Counted from the first letter of the stretch, positions 1 through 8,793 are shown. The stretch: DNA of 64,000 bases from an uncultured Lachnospiraceae bacterium (GCA_910584685.1 CAJUAO010000002.1:124001-188000); one strand, 5' to 3'. Notes: generated from the letters alone by a model not told the origin. Translations and numbers: made by a program.

Positions 1-36
1 ACGGCCCCTTTCCTTTTTTTCTTCTACTTTAGCCAC
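1..36 (-). CDS. oppF: Start of an oligopeptide ABC transporter ATPase, OppF-like (partial)
   Basis: A GTG codon at 34-36 opens a frame that runs off the window edge. It reads MAKVEEKKERGR. The ribosome-binding site GGAG overlaps the oppD stop codon (TAGGAG) and lies about seven bases before the GTG. In opp operons the gene after oppD is normally oppF, the second nucleotide-binding subunit that pairs with OppD to power peptide import. Only twelve codons are visible, so the identity rests on gene order and not on any domain. Confidence 0.5.
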   Translation of the reverse strand, partial: MAKVEEKKERGR

Positions 37-46
37 GATTACTCTC

Positions 47-1789
47 CTATATGTTAAAAGCTTCTACTATCTTTGAATGAATATCCTGAATACTTTCGGG
101 TTTTTCTATCTTTGGCGCCCTCTCGTCAAGAAGCCATGTCTTTGCAAAATGGGTATCTGTCACCTTAAACATTGGCGGCTCCAAAAGAGTATCCACCTTT
201 AAGCAATATGGATTTCTAGGCGCAAAAGCGTCGCCTGTAATGTTGTTATAAAGAGACGGAGGCGTACCTGTAATAGAGTAAAGCTTCGTATCCTTTCCTG
301 CAAGCTGGGGCAGTGATGAAAGCAACGCCCAGGTATATGGATGTCTCGGGTCATAAAAAATCTCGTCCACCGTTCCAAGCTCCACAATCTGACCTGCATA
401 AAGCACAGCCACCCTGTCGGCTATATTTGCCACAACTCCTAAATCATGGGTAATAAATACTATAGTATAGTTAAACTCCTTCTGCAAATCCTTGATAAGC
501 TTTAAAATCTGGGCCTGAATGGTAACGTCAAGAGCAGTTGTTGGCTCGTCGCATATAAGTATCTTCGGCTGGCAGGAAAGAGCTATAGCTATAACTATTC
601 TCTGTCTCATGCCTCCCGAATACTGAAATGGATAATCATCAAAGCGGGCCTCGGCATTTGGTATTCCTACCTTGTCCATAAGCTCCAGCGCCTTTCTTCT
701 TGCCTCAGCCTCTGAACACTCCTGATGCTTAAGAATAACGGAGGTTATCTGCTTGCCTATGGTGATAATAGGATTTAGGGAGGTCATCGGGTCCTGAAAT
801 ACTGTAGCTATTCTCGTTCCCCTAATTTTTGTCCAGTCTCTTGAAAACTTCACACTAGCAAGATTTAAAATCCTCTTGCCGTGGAGAGTATTTCCCTCCT
901 CCGTGAGAAACTTTACCCTGTTAAGCTCCGAGTCAAACACCTGATTGCGCTCATCATCATTCATAAGATTTACGCCTAACTCCATAGCCTTTTTTAATGC
1001 CTTTATAAGCCTTTTTGTATAATGTATCTGTATCTTTCTGCCATAGCTTCCTACTGCAAGATATATCTCCTTAGCCAAAACAGTATTTCTAGCCTTTGTT
1101 TCTTCTGAAATTCCGGCAGAAATTTCCTTTTGATACCTTTCCTTAAGCTTTGGCATCTCACTGTTGTACCTTTCCATAAACTTATGTATTTCATCATAGT
1201 TTCTGGTATCTTTTCCATTGGATTCTATATGCTTCTCAAGTACCTTTATCTGTCTGTCAAGCTCCTTGATTTCCGCCTTAAGACTTGCGCTTTTCTCCTT
1301 GTCGTCCTTGTGAAGGGCCAGCCTTTCATTAAAAGCGTCTATTTTATTTGCATTCAGCTCCTTAAGCTCCTTTTCTGCCGAAGCCCTTTCAGCATCGCTA
1401 AGCCCCTCCACAGATTTTTTTTCTGAATCTAGTTTAAGCATCTCCTTATATGTTTCTGCTCCAAGCTCAAGGCTTGAGTATTCATTAAGCTTTTTCTCCG
1501 AATAAGATATAAGCTTTTTTCCTAATGAGCCTGCCGTAACGGTAACGTCAGCCAAATAAGGGTCGTCATATATTATTTTACCCTCGCTTACAAAGCCGTT
1601 GCTGTCAAGCATACCTGCAAAGGTTTTTGTAAAAACAGATTTTCCTGAGCCTGACTCTCCCACGATTGCAATAGACTCATTTTCATATATATCAAGTGAA
1701 ATTCCCCTTATGGCAGTAAGTATTCTGCCTCGCACGCGGAATTTTACCGACAAATCCTTAATTGATAACAATACTTTTTTTTCTTCCAT
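47..1789 (-). CDS. oppD: Oligopeptide ABC transporter ATP-binding protein OppD with a large internal insertion
   Basis: This is the cytoplasmic ATPase of a peptide importer. The ABC motifs are clear: Walker A GESGSGKS (44-51), Q-loop FQDPMTSLNP (331-340), signature YSGGMRQR (390-397), Walker B LICDEP (411-416) and the H-loop His448. The C-terminus has the OppD/DppD-type peptide-transporter extension (HPYTWALLSSLP and a proline-rich tail). The protein has 580 residues, whereas family members usually have about 330-350. The extra length is one Lys/Glu-rich, coiled-coil-like insertion at about residues 80-320, between Walker A and the Q-loop. The start follows GAGGTGACAGC. It sits 11 bases after oppC and runs into oppF, so the genes are surely co-transcribed. 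The family assignment is firm. The role of the insertion is unknown. Confidence 0.93.
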   Translation of the reverse strand: MEEKKVLLSIKDLSVKFRVRGRILTAIRGISLDIYENESIAIVGESGSGKSVFTKTFAGMLDSNGFVSEGKIIYDDPYLADVTVTAGSLGKKLISYSEKKLNEYSSLELGAETYKEMLKLDSEKKSVEGLSDAERASAEKELKELNANKIDAFNERLALHKDDKEKSASLKAEIKELDRQIKVLEKHIESNGKDTRNYDEIHKFMERYNSEMPKLKERYQKEISAGISEETKARNTVLAKEIYLAVGSYGRKIQIHYTKRLIKALKKAMELGVNLMNDDERNQVFDSELNRVKFLTEEGNTLHGKRILNLASVKFSRDWTKIRGTRIATVFQDPMTSLNPIITIGKQITSVILKHQECSEAEARRKALELMDKVGIPNAEARFDDYPFQYSGGMRQRIVIAIALSCQPKILICDEPTTALDVTIQAQILKLIKDLQKEFNYTIVFITHDLGVVANIADRVAVLYAGQIVELGTVDEIFYDPRHPYTWALLSSLPQLAGKDTKLYSITGTPPSLYNNITGDAFAPRNPYCLKVDTLLEPPMFKVTDTHFAKTWLLDERAPKIEKPESIQDIHSKIVEAFNI

Positions 1790-1800
1790 GCTGTCACCTC

Positions 1801-2769
1801 TTACATATGTGTTCTTGGGTCTGATGCGTCTCCAAGATTCTGACCTACTACATAAAGCACTATAGTAATGATAGAAGCTAAGGCGACAGGACTCCAGAAC
1901 TCAAATTCCCATCCCGGCGTAACCATGGCGCTTTCAGCCTCAAATATAAGACGTCCCAGGGACATATCCGAAAGTCCCATTCCCACATATGATAAAAATA
2001 CCTCATATGAAATATATGAAGGAATTTCAGTAGCGATAAGAGTAACAATAATTGACGTCATAAAGGGAAGTATGTTTTTCATGGCTATCTTTATGGTGGA
2101 GGTTCCAAGACACCTTGACGCCAGATTATATTCCCTATCTCTGATTATAACTACCTGAGTTCTGATAAAATATGCTATGGACAGCCAGCCTGTAGCCGTA
2201 AGGGCAAGAACCATAGTCCAGAAGCCCGACGCAAAAAGCATAACCATAACTGATATAAAGAGAATATAAGGTATATTTGCAATAATGTTATATACCTCCG
2301 TCATAAATATATCGACCTTCTTTGAAAATCCCCATATGGCTCCCACAATGACACCTACTGTCATATTTATGGCTGCGCATATAAGCGCAAGGGATATGGA
2401 AATCTTCGCTCCATGCCATATCGCATCAAAGGTTGAATTGCCGGAAGCTCCTGCGCCTAAAATCCAGTGTATGCTAAAGCCAAATCTGTCTATTGCCTGT
2501 GACGGAGCTAAATGCTTTGCTGATGAATCCATAAGGTTTGCAAATTTATCGTAATCCCCAATCATAGGATAAATATATGCAAACGCAATAACTACTGCCA
2601 GCAAGGCAAGAATTATTATATTTATTTTCTTCTTAAAAAATACCCTGAACACAGAATGCCAGTAAGAGTACTTCGGCGCCGTAATTCTTTCCGACTCTAT
2701 ATCGCTGTGGTCAACCCTTTGAAACAGCTCCTCATCTGACAAGCCCAGCTTTTCTAATTCTTCATTCAT
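1801..2769 (-). CDS. oppC: Oligopeptide ABC transporter permease OppC
   Basis: This is the second membrane permease of the peptide importer, 322 residues. A hydrophobic segment near residues 50-70 follows a charged cytoplasmic N-terminus. The binding-protein-dependent transport domain follows, with an EAA-type loop around ASRCLGTSTIKIAMKNILPF that would dock on the ATPases. The family (OppC/DppC) has an N-terminal helix plus a five-helix permease core, which fits. The start is preceded by AGGAGGTGCTGTA. It lies 11 bases downstream of oppB and 11 upstream of oppD, so it belongs to a tight operon. Substrate range cannot be read from the sequence. Confidence 0.92.
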   Translation of the reverse strand: MNEELEKLGLSDEELFQRVDHSDIESERITAPKYSYWHSVFRVFFKKKINIIILALLAVVIAFAYIYPMIGDYDKFANLMDSSAKHLAPSQAIDRFGFSIHWILGAGASGNSTFDAIWHGAKISISLALICAAINMTVGVIVGAIWGFSKKVDIFMTEVYNIIANIPYILFISVMVMLFASGFWTMVLALTATGWLSIAYFIRTQVVIIRDREYNLASRCLGTSTIKIAMKNILPFMTSIIVTLIATEIPSYISYEVFLSYVGMGLSDMSLGRLIFEAESAMVTPGWEFEFWSPVALASIITIVLYVVGQNLGDASDPRTHM

Positions 2770-2780
2770 TACAGCACCTC

Positions 2781-4352
2781 CTATCTGTTCTTTGACGAGA
2801 ATGATATTCTCGGGTCAATCCTTGATATAAGTATATCTCCAAGCACAAGGGATATAACCGTAAGCAGGGCATAGAACAGTGTAACGCCTACAATAACGCC
2901 GTTATCATACTTTCCTATGGCTTCCACCAAAAGATTTCCTGCGCCGGGAACAACATATACGCGCTCTGTGATAATAGCGCCGATAAGGGCGCCTAAAACA
3001 GTGCCCGGTATACCGTGAACAATAGGAATAGCCGCATTCTTTAATATATGCCTGCTGAATATTTCTCCCTCTGTAAGGCCCTCTGAACGTGCAAACTTTA
3101 CATAGTCAGAATTCATCTGGTCTATCATATATCTTCTAAGCCATTTCATAAGATTTGCCACGGAAGGAAGCGCCAGCGAGATAATAGGTAAAACAAACAT
3201 CAGCTTGCTTGTTGATTCCATGTCAAAGGTTGTAGGAAGTCCCATCTTTCCTCCTATTGCCTTAAAAAGGAAAATATACGCAAGGGAAGGTACTGCCATA
3301 ATAAATACAATATAGACTGTTCCTATCTTATCTACAAGCTTATCTTTCTTCCTTGCCATAAGTATTCCAAGTGGAACTCCTATAAGGTATGCTAGCGCAG
3401 AAGCTATAACGCCTATTACAAAGGAATATCCGATTTTTGACATATTGTTTTTAACCGTATTCACGTTTGTATAGTCGTCTGTATATCTGGTTTCAAATAC
3501 AAGGCTTGAATGGAGTGAATTTGGCATATATTTGGCTGTGTGCAGGTCGTCTGCACTTTCCTCCGTAAGCCCTGTGGGATATGTAATTGTAGATTTTACA
3601 TACGAGCCCTGTGAGGCTGTCATGGTATCAAACACATCCACACCCTGATTTACCGAATAGGATTTTCCTAAATTTATGGTAATTATATTCTGATGAATAA
3701 ACGGAAACTTTTTATCAAAATATAAGAGATATTTATTGTTAGTTCCGTTACCTATTATTGCCGGTGAAAATTTATCTCCGCCATAAACGGGGTCGTGAAG
3801 GGTAAAGGTAAGCCCTCTCTCTCCCACATCATTTTCTACTTTATTTATATTATCTATTGTAAAAATGCCTGTAAAATAAGACCACATTCTCTTTAAAAGA
3901 GGAAGGTCCCTATAAGCGAATAGCTGCTGCTGTCCGCCGTTGGCATATTTATTTTTTCCCTGCATCTTGGCATCAAGCCGGACTATGGTATAGCCCTCGT
4001 CTTCATAATGCCTTGTAAATTTTTCAACGTATTCCTTTACTATTTCTGAATCATCGTCGGCAGTTTTTCCGAATGCAACTGCCTTGCTTCTTGTTTCCTC
4101 GTCTATCTGTCCGTTATCTGCCATTTCATGTAAGTAATCTGCATAAGGTACATAGTCAAGATATCCGTACTCCTCCCACTTATAATACATATATGCCGTT
4201 TTTGAATTGTTGCTTTGATGAGAGTATGTTGAATCCTTTGCAAAAATAAGATTACGGTCAAGAAGTGAATAAACCATAATCATAACCAATGCCACTACTA
4301 TTATTATAGAAATCAAGCCATGCAACAGACGCTTTAATAAATATTTCGTCAT
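2781..4352 (-). CDS. oppB: Oligopeptide ABC transporter permease OppB with an extended extracellular domain
   Basis: This is the first permease of the importer. Helix 1 spans about residues 8-30. The permease core with its helices starts near residue 300 (KIGYSFVIGVIASALAYLIG) and carries the EAA loop SEGLTEGEIFSRHILKNAA. Ordinary OppB proteins have about 310 residues. This one has 523, because roughly 260 hydrophilic residues lie between helix 1 and the core, which topology places outside the cell. That domain has no motif I recognise. The start is preceded by AGGAGACGAATT. The gene lies 121 bases downstream of oppA, a gap that contains a strong hairpin. Confidence 0.92.
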   Translation of the reverse strand: MTKYLLKRLLHGLISIIIVVALVMIMVYSLLDRNLIFAKDSTYSHQSNNSKTAYMYYKWEEYGYLDYVPYADYLHEMADNGQIDEETRSKAVAFGKTADDDSEIVKEYVEKFTRHYEDEGYTIVRLDAKMQGKNKYANGGQQQLFAYRDLPLLKRMWSYFTGIFTIDNINKVENDVGERGLTFTLHDPVYGGDKFSPAIIGNGTNNKYLLYFDKKFPFIHQNIITINLGKSYSVNQGVDVFDTMTASQGSYVKSTITYPTGLTEESADDLHTAKYMPNSLHSSLVFETRYTDDYTNVNTVKNNMSKIGYSFVIGVIASALAYLIGVPLGILMARKKDKLVDKIGTVYIVFIMAVPSLAYIFLFKAIGGKMGLPTTFDMESTSKLMFVLPIISLALPSVANLMKWLRRYMIDQMNSDYVKFARSEGLTEGEIFSRHILKNAAIPIVHGIPGTVLGALIGAIITERVYVVPGAGNLLVEAIGKYDNGVIVGVTLFYALLTVISLVLGDILISRIDPRISFSSKNR

Positions 4353-4389
4353 AATTCGTCTCCTAAAGCTTAAAGGCCCCTAAATTTAC

Positions 4390-4434
4390 AATATAATGGC
4401 GCAGGCAGTCCAAGCCTGCCTGTACCATTATATT
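4390..4434. repeat. Hairpin between oppA and oppB
   Basis: A 10-bp outer stem (4390-4399 with 4425-4434) and a 7-bp inner stem (4402-4408 with 4416-4422) are separated by a two-base internal loop, leaving a 7-base apical loop. No T-run follows on the minus strand, so it is not a standard terminator. In binding-protein operons such hairpins often protect the 3' end of the binding-protein message and let it accumulate above the permease genes. That role is inferred from position. Confidence 0.7.
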
Positions 4435-4473
4435 AAAATAATTATGATGTTTCCGGTAAAATGTTTTTAAAGC

Positions 4474-6645
4474 CTAGTAAATACCAATATTCTTTGTAAC
4501 ATAGCCTGCATAATCAGGTAAAAACGTATCAAGATATGAAGCCGGGTCGCCATAGTCAGGAGACCATCCTGTACAATCGTATAAATCGTAGTTTGCTTCC
4601 TCTCCTGTCTTTGCATGATAACCTGCATATAACCATTCGCTGGTATCCTTACACTCTACAAGGTTTACTTTTACCTTTCCGCCTAAGGCATCTTCTACAG
4701 ACTTCTTTATAGCATTTGCCCTGTTTACATATACCTCTGCATTTGACGCATATGGCATATCAAGTACAACAGGATTATTCTCATCCACCTTTATTCCGTC
4801 CTTCTCAAGCTCTGTCAATGCTGCGTTTAATTCCTCTACGGCATTTTGAGGATTATACCAGCCCTCAAAGCCATCGCTTGAGCCTGCTCCTTCGTCTGCT
4901 GTCTTATCCCACGCCTTTATCTTTACGCCGTCTGCATCTAACTGAGCCTGAACTATTTCTCCGTAATTTGTTCCTGCCTTAAACTCTGTAGCCTTACCGT
5001 TTATATCTATAGTTACATCCTCTGCAAGCTGAACAAAATTACCCGGCGTATATGTGTTTCTAAGGGACAGAAGCTTAATATCCTCGCCTACGCCCTGCGC
5101 ATTGTATGAGCCTCTGTCGATTGCAAAGGCAACGGCTCTTCTGAAATGAACATTCTTTAATGCTGCACTTGCAAGCTTTTTCTGCTCGTCTGTCTGCTTA
5201 GAAACTACTGTCTTTGAATCATTTGAGTTTGCATATGACTGTCTGTTTATATTTGCAAGGACTGAGTATGTTGTAGAATCTGTATCTGAAACATATGAAT
5301 ATGTATCAAATACTCCCTCCTTCTTTGCAACCTCAATAGCTGATGTGGTTAAGCTGCAGCCGTCTACCACATTGCTAATAGTATCGTTATATGCCTTTGT
5401 AGCATCTGAGCCGTCGTTATAAAGCCATGTAAGCGTCTTTATATTTACGTTATCCTTATTCCAGTAAGACTCGTTTGCCTTAAATACTATAGTATTCTTC
5501 TCTGTTGCATTTGTAACAAGGTATGGACCGCAGTATGCAATATTGTCCTGCGTCTTTCCATAATTGTAATCTGCTGCTGAAGAATCAAACTCAGAACCGA
5601 ACTTTCCGCCCTGTGACTCATAGTAGGTTCTGCTCATTGGAGCAAAAATACCATAGCCAAGCATTGTCAGGAAAAAGTCGTTAGGCTCTATAAGGGTATA
5701 CTCTACCGTAAGGTCGTCAACAGCCTTAACTCCTACCTCTTTAAAATCCGTAACCTTATGATTTATATACTCGTCAGCATTTACGATAACTCCCTGTACC
5801 AAGTACTCAAGACCGCCTGCTGCATCCATCATGTGCTGCATACCTGCAACAAAATCGTCTGCCTTAACATCTGCCACTTCTCTTCCCTGGGAATCTACCC
5901 ATTTAAGTCCTGCGCGAAGCTTAAAGGTGTACTTAAGACCATCCTCAGATACGGTATAGCTTTCTGCAAGAGCCGGCTTAAGCTCGTTTTCGTCATCATA
6001 CTCCATAAGACCGTCATATGTCTGAATAATAGGCTCTGAATCACTCTGGAGTGACGTTGAAAGAACATCCCATGTAACAGGGTCCTCAGTATATATATAA
6101 TTATATGTATCCTTTAAGGTATAGCCCTTATCCTTAAGATACTGCTTTACCCATGTGTCATACTCTCCGCTTCCCTTAACCTCCTGCCACTTAGCCTTCA
6201 TCTCGGCTCTGTCTGCTTCCTTGATAAGCTCTGTTGTAACTAAAAGGTTATGAGTTCTGTAGTTGTCATTACCCCAAAGAATAGTTGACTTTGAGTTTGG
6301 CACTGTTCTGGAAATAGCATATCTTCCTCCAAGTGTAGTTGTCGGAAGCATAACGGCTGACTCCAGAAACTTTGCCTCTGAAATTGCCATAAGGGCAAAT
6401 CTCTCTGAGATGGTTTCCGCCTTTTTTGCCTGTGTGTAGAGCTTATAAAACTCTCCCAGATTTTCATTGTAAAGCTGTTCTGACACTTCATCGTATGATG
6501 CTTCGTTGTTGCTGTTGTTATTGTCGTTATTCTTATCTGAATTGTCAGTCTTCTTGTCACTGTCACTGCTTCCGCATGCTGCAAGCGAGCCTATAACCAT
6601 AACTGCGGAAAGCGCCAGTGCGACAAGCTTTTTAGATTTTCTCAT
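4474..6645 (-). CDS. oppA: Oligopeptide ABC transporter substrate-binding lipoprotein OppA
   Basis: This is the extracellular peptide receptor of the importer. It opens with a lipoprotein signal peptide ending in the lipobox LAAC (Cys24), followed by an Asp/Asn/Ser-rich linker that would hold it off the membrane. The rest matches the SBP family 5 fold, with TFKLRAGLKWVDSQGREVAD and the FRRAVAFAIDR helix that are typical of OppA/DppA proteins. It has 723 residues, longer than the usual 540-600; part of the excess is an N-terminal block before the standard domain. The start follows AAGGAGGATTAAAAG. It is the first gene of the opp operon, and upstream lie several palindromes that may control it. 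Confidence 0.93.
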   Translation of the reverse strand: MRKSKKLVALALSAVMVIGSLAACGSSDSDKKTDNSDKNNDNNNSNNEASYDEVSEQLYNENLGEFYKLYTQAKKAETISERFALMAISEAKFLESAVMLPTTTLGGRYAISRTVPNSKSTILWGNDNYRTHNLLVTTELIKEADRAEMKAKWQEVKGSGEYDTWVKQYLKDKGYTLKDTYNYIYTEDPVTWDVLSTSLQSDSEPIIQTYDGLMEYDDENELKPALAESYTVSEDGLKYTFKLRAGLKWVDSQGREVADVKADDFVAGMQHMMDAAGGLEYLVQGVIVNADEYINHKVTDFKEVGVKAVDDLTVEYTLIEPNDFFLTMLGYGIFAPMSRTYYESQGGKFGSEFDSSAADYNYGKTQDNIAYCGPYLVTNATEKNTIVFKANESYWNKDNVNIKTLTWLYNDGSDATKAYNDTISNVVDGCSLTTSAIEVAKKEGVFDTYSYVSDTDSTTYSVLANINRQSYANSNDSKTVVSKQTDEQKKLASAALKNVHFRRAVAFAIDRGSYNAQGVGEDIKLLSLRNTYTPGNFVQLAEDVTIDINGKATEFKAGTNYGEIVQAQLDADGVKIKAWDKTADEGAGSSDGFEGWYNPQNAVEELNAALTELEKDGIKVDENNPVVLDMPYASNAEVYVNRANAIKKSVEDALGGKVKVNLVECKDTSEWLYAGYHAKTGEEANYDLYDCTGWSPDYGDPASYLDTFLPDYAGYVTKNIGIY

Positions 6646-6691
6646 CTTTTAATCCTCCTTTATTATTTGAAAACATCTAAAATAATTTTAC

Positions 6692-6713
6692 AGGTTTGGG
6701 TTAACCCAAACCT
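6692..6713. repeat. Perfect 22-base palindrome upstream of oppA
   Basis: Positions 6692-6713 read the same on both strands (AGGTTTGGGTT and its complement). It lies about 50 bases before the oppA start codon and touches the terminator-like palindrome. The dyad with no spacer looks like a dimeric repressor operator. A TAAAAT hexamer follows it on the minus strand, so it could overlap a promoter. I do not recognise the binding protein. Confidence 0.6.
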
Positions 6714-6739
6714 AAAAAGCGTCGCTAGCGACGCTTTTT
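6714..6739 (-). terminator. Intrinsic terminator-like palindrome
   Basis: A perfect palindrome (GCGTCGCT/AGCGACGC) is flanked by five A and five T. It would give a GC-rich stem with a CTAG loop followed by a U-run on either strand. It can end the suf transcript or act as an attenuator in the oppA leader. Confidence 0.75.
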
Positions 6740-6803
6740 ACCCTATAGAAAATTATTCCGTCCGGTAAATAAGTGTCGTTTTAATAACGAGGCTTTTATT
6801 ATA

Positions 6804-6843
6804 AAAGGAGCCAATGTAACTATTAATCATCATTGACTCCTTT
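6804..6843. repeat. 13-bp hairpin between suf and opp operons
   Basis: Positions 6804-6816 pair with 6831-6843 with a single G-U pair and a 14-base loop. On the minus strand a short T-rich tract follows. It is probably a second terminator of the suf operon or part of the oppA leader. Confidence 0.5.
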
Positions 6844-6957
6844 AAAATATAATTTACCACTTAAAACGAATTTTGTCTATTATTAATTTGTGGAAATTAG
6901 TCTTTTTTTCAAATTTGTTATCTCTTTAAAGCATTAACGTATTAATGTGACGCTTTT

Positions 6958-7896
6958 TTATTTTAAAAATCCTGAAATAATTTTTTCCTCAGCCTCCTCC
7001 TCAGTAAGACCTAAGGTTTTAAGCTTTATTATCTGCTCCCCCGCTATCTTTCCAATAGCAGCCTCATGTACAAGCTCTGCGTCAAGATTTGCCGCCTCAA
7101 GCGCCGGCAGCGCCTTTACCCTGCCGTTCCCCACAAGTATGGCGTCACATTCGGAATGTCCCTTGCATTTTTCATTTCCTACTATAACCGACTTAAATTC
7201 CTGATAGGAATCTCCCTTTGCAACAGAGCGTGAAACAAGGTCTACGGCTGAATCCTCACCGTTCATTTCCACATAAAAATCTGTCTCTGCTCTATCCTCG
7301 CCGTCTGTCATAATACGCTCCCTTACAAGAAGCCTTGCTCCCTTCTCAAGCTTAGCTGTAGTCTTTCTTACGGTGCTGTCTACCCCTCCAAGCTGTACGG
7401 TATCCATCTCAAGACACGAATCCTCCGAGAGAACGGCGTCCGTAACAGGGTCTATTCTTCTGAAAGCGTCGAGCCTTCTTCCCTTTCCAAGATGCTTTTC
7501 CTGATAAAGCACATGGGAGCCCTTTCCAAGAAAGAATCTGTGTATTCCGTTATGCTTCGCCTCTCCCTCATTGTCCGTGTGTATTCCGCAGCCTGCAATA
7601 ATAATAACATCGGCCCCGTCACCCACAAAGAAATCATTATACACTAAATCGCTTACCTTGCTTCTTGTGATACATGCAGGTATATAAACCCTTTCCCCCT
7701 GTGTATCCGGCGCAATGTGCACCTCTATGCCGGAGCCATCCTCCTTACTTTCTATCTTTATATTCTCACTGTTCTGTCTTCCTACGCACTGTCCGTCCTC
7801 CCTTATGTTAAACGCTCCCTTAAATTCTCCCTTATAATCTGATACTTCCTTTAAAAGCTCCTTTGTCACTTCATTCATTGTCACTTCTACACTCAT
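6958..7896 (-). CDS. SufB/SufD-family iron-sulfur cluster scaffold protein
   Basis: This protein belongs to the SufB/SufD family, which partners with the SufC ATPase to assemble Fe-S clusters in the cytoplasm. It has 312 residues, against about 470 for SufB and 420 for SufD of the full system. It keeps the beta-helix core seen in the central stretch (ADVIIIAGCGIHTDNEGEAK) and the C-terminal helices with a Cys-containing region (VGNEKCKGHSECDAILVGNG). The gene follows sufC by 57 bases. No sufS, sufU or second scaffold gene is adjacent. This matches the short two-gene SUF systems known from anaerobic bacteria and archaea. The start follows GCAGGTTTATAT. Confidence 0.88.
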   Translation of the reverse strand: MSVEVTMNEVTKELLKEVSDYKGEFKGAFNIREDGQCVGRQNSENIKIESKEDGSGIEVHIAPDTQGERVYIPACITRSKVSDLVYNDFFVGDGADVIIIAGCGIHTDNEGEAKHNGIHRFFLGKGSHVLYQEKHLGKGRRLDAFRRIDPVTDAVLSEDSCLEMDTVQLGGVDSTVRKTTAKLEKGARLLVRERIMTDGEDRAETDFYVEMNGEDSAVDLVSRSVAKGDSYQEFKSVIVGNEKCKGHSECDAILVGNGRVKALPALEAANLDAELVHEAAIGKIAGEQIIKLKTLGLTEEEAEEKIISGFLK

Positions 7897-7953
7897 ATAT
7901 AAACCTGCTTATCCTTTCCGAATTTATAGATATTCTAATGCCTGACATAACTA

Positions 7954-8676
7954 TTAACCTTTGTCCAGAGGACACATATTCGACATCTCGTCCTTAAGCA
8001 ATGAAGGTAATATTTCCTCCCTTGCGCCTGCCGCCCGTACCCTTCCTTTTGCCACTACTATAATTTCGTCGGCTATCTCAAGAATCCTTTCCTGATGGGA
8101 TATTATAAGGAGAGTTCCTCTCTTCTCCTTCTGAATTTCCTTAAAGGCTTCCACAAGCTTTGAAAAGCTCCATAAGTCAATTCCGGCCTCCGGCTCGTCA
8201 AATACGGAAAGCTTAGCATCTCTGGCAAGAACGGTGGCTATTTCTATTCTTTTCATTTCTCCTCCCGACAGCCCTGCATTAAGCTCCCTGTCTATATAGT
8301 CGTTTGCGCATAAGCCCACCTTTCCCAAAAGACCGCACAATTCGCCTTCATTAAGCTCCCTTCCCGCTGAAAGCTCCAGTATGTCTCTGACAGATAAGCC
8401 CTTAAATCTCACCGGCTGCTGAAATGCATACGCTATGCCTGCATTTGCCCGGGCTGTAATATCCATATCTGTAATATCCTGTCCGTCAAAATAAATTTTC
8501 CCTGACGCCGGCGTTATAAGGCCGGCTATAAGCTTGGCTGTAGTTGTTTTTCCTCCGCCGTTTGGTCCGGTGATAACCGCCAGCCTTCCTTCTTCTATAT
8601 TCAATGATATATCATGTATAATATTTTCACCTTCAGGGGTATCCCATGCGATATGTTCTAATTCAAGCATTTGCAT
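7954..8676 (-). CDS. sufC: Fe-S cluster assembly ATPase SufC
   Basis: This is a 240-residue ABC-type ATPase. Walker A is GPNGGGKT, the signature is LSGGEMKR, and Walker B with the SufC-like continuation is FDEPEAGIDLWSF. SufC drives conformational change in the SufB-type scaffold. The gene comes first in a two-gene unit with the sufB-like gene downstream. There are two candidate starts: the first ATG lies three bases after GGAGG, and the ATG two codons later (8670) has a better spacing of nine. Family assignment is firm because the EMKR signature and the adjacent scaffold gene agree. Confidence 0.92.
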   Translation of the reverse strand: MQMLELEHIAWDTPEGENIIHDISLNIEEGRLAVITGPNGGGKTTTAKLIAGLITPASGKIYFDGQDITDMDITARANAGIAYAFQQPVRFKGLSVRDILELSAGRELNEGELCGLLGKVGLCANDYIDRELNAGLSGGEMKRIEIATVLARDAKLSVFDEPEAGIDLWSFSKLVEAFKEIQKEKRGTLLIISHQERILEIADEIIVVAKGRVRAAGAREEILPSLLKDEMSNMCPLDKG

Positions 8677-8752
8677 TTTCCTCCATTCGTTAATTATTTA
8701 TCATTATATCACTAATAATTTTTAACGCAAGATGTTAGATATATTCAAGGCA

Positions 8753-8792
8753 AAAAAAGTGCCAAGAACTTTAGCTCTTTTGGCACTTTTTT
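8753..8792. terminator. Bidirectional intrinsic terminator
   Basis: A 13-bp perfect stem (8753-8765 with 8780-8792) has an A-run on one side and a T-run on the other. It ends just before the histidine kinase stop codon on the minus strand, so it most likely terminates the two-component operon and isolates the suf genes. Confidence 0.85.
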
Positions 8793-8793
8793 C

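Larger units (their letters stand above)
6646..6957 (-). promoter_or_regulatory. Hairpin-rich region upstream of oppA
   Basis: These 312 bases contain no gene. Reading the minus strand from sufB towards oppA there are four structures: a hairpin at 6928-6956 (CATTAA/TTAATG core with AAAGC/CTTT flanks), a 13-bp hairpin at 6804-6843, an intrinsic-terminator-like palindrome at 6714-6739, and a 22-base palindrome at 6692-6713. A possible promoter, TAGACA-17 bases-TAAATT, lies between the first and second hairpins at about 6855-6885. If it is used, oppA transcription must pass the terminator-like palindrome. The alternative is that the terminators end the suf message and oppA starts just after them. 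Confidence 0.5.

Noticed and set aside
6928..6956. A riboswitch in the suf-opp gap
   Set aside because: Several hairpins are present but no known aptamer motif could be recognised; terminators and operators are the simpler reading.
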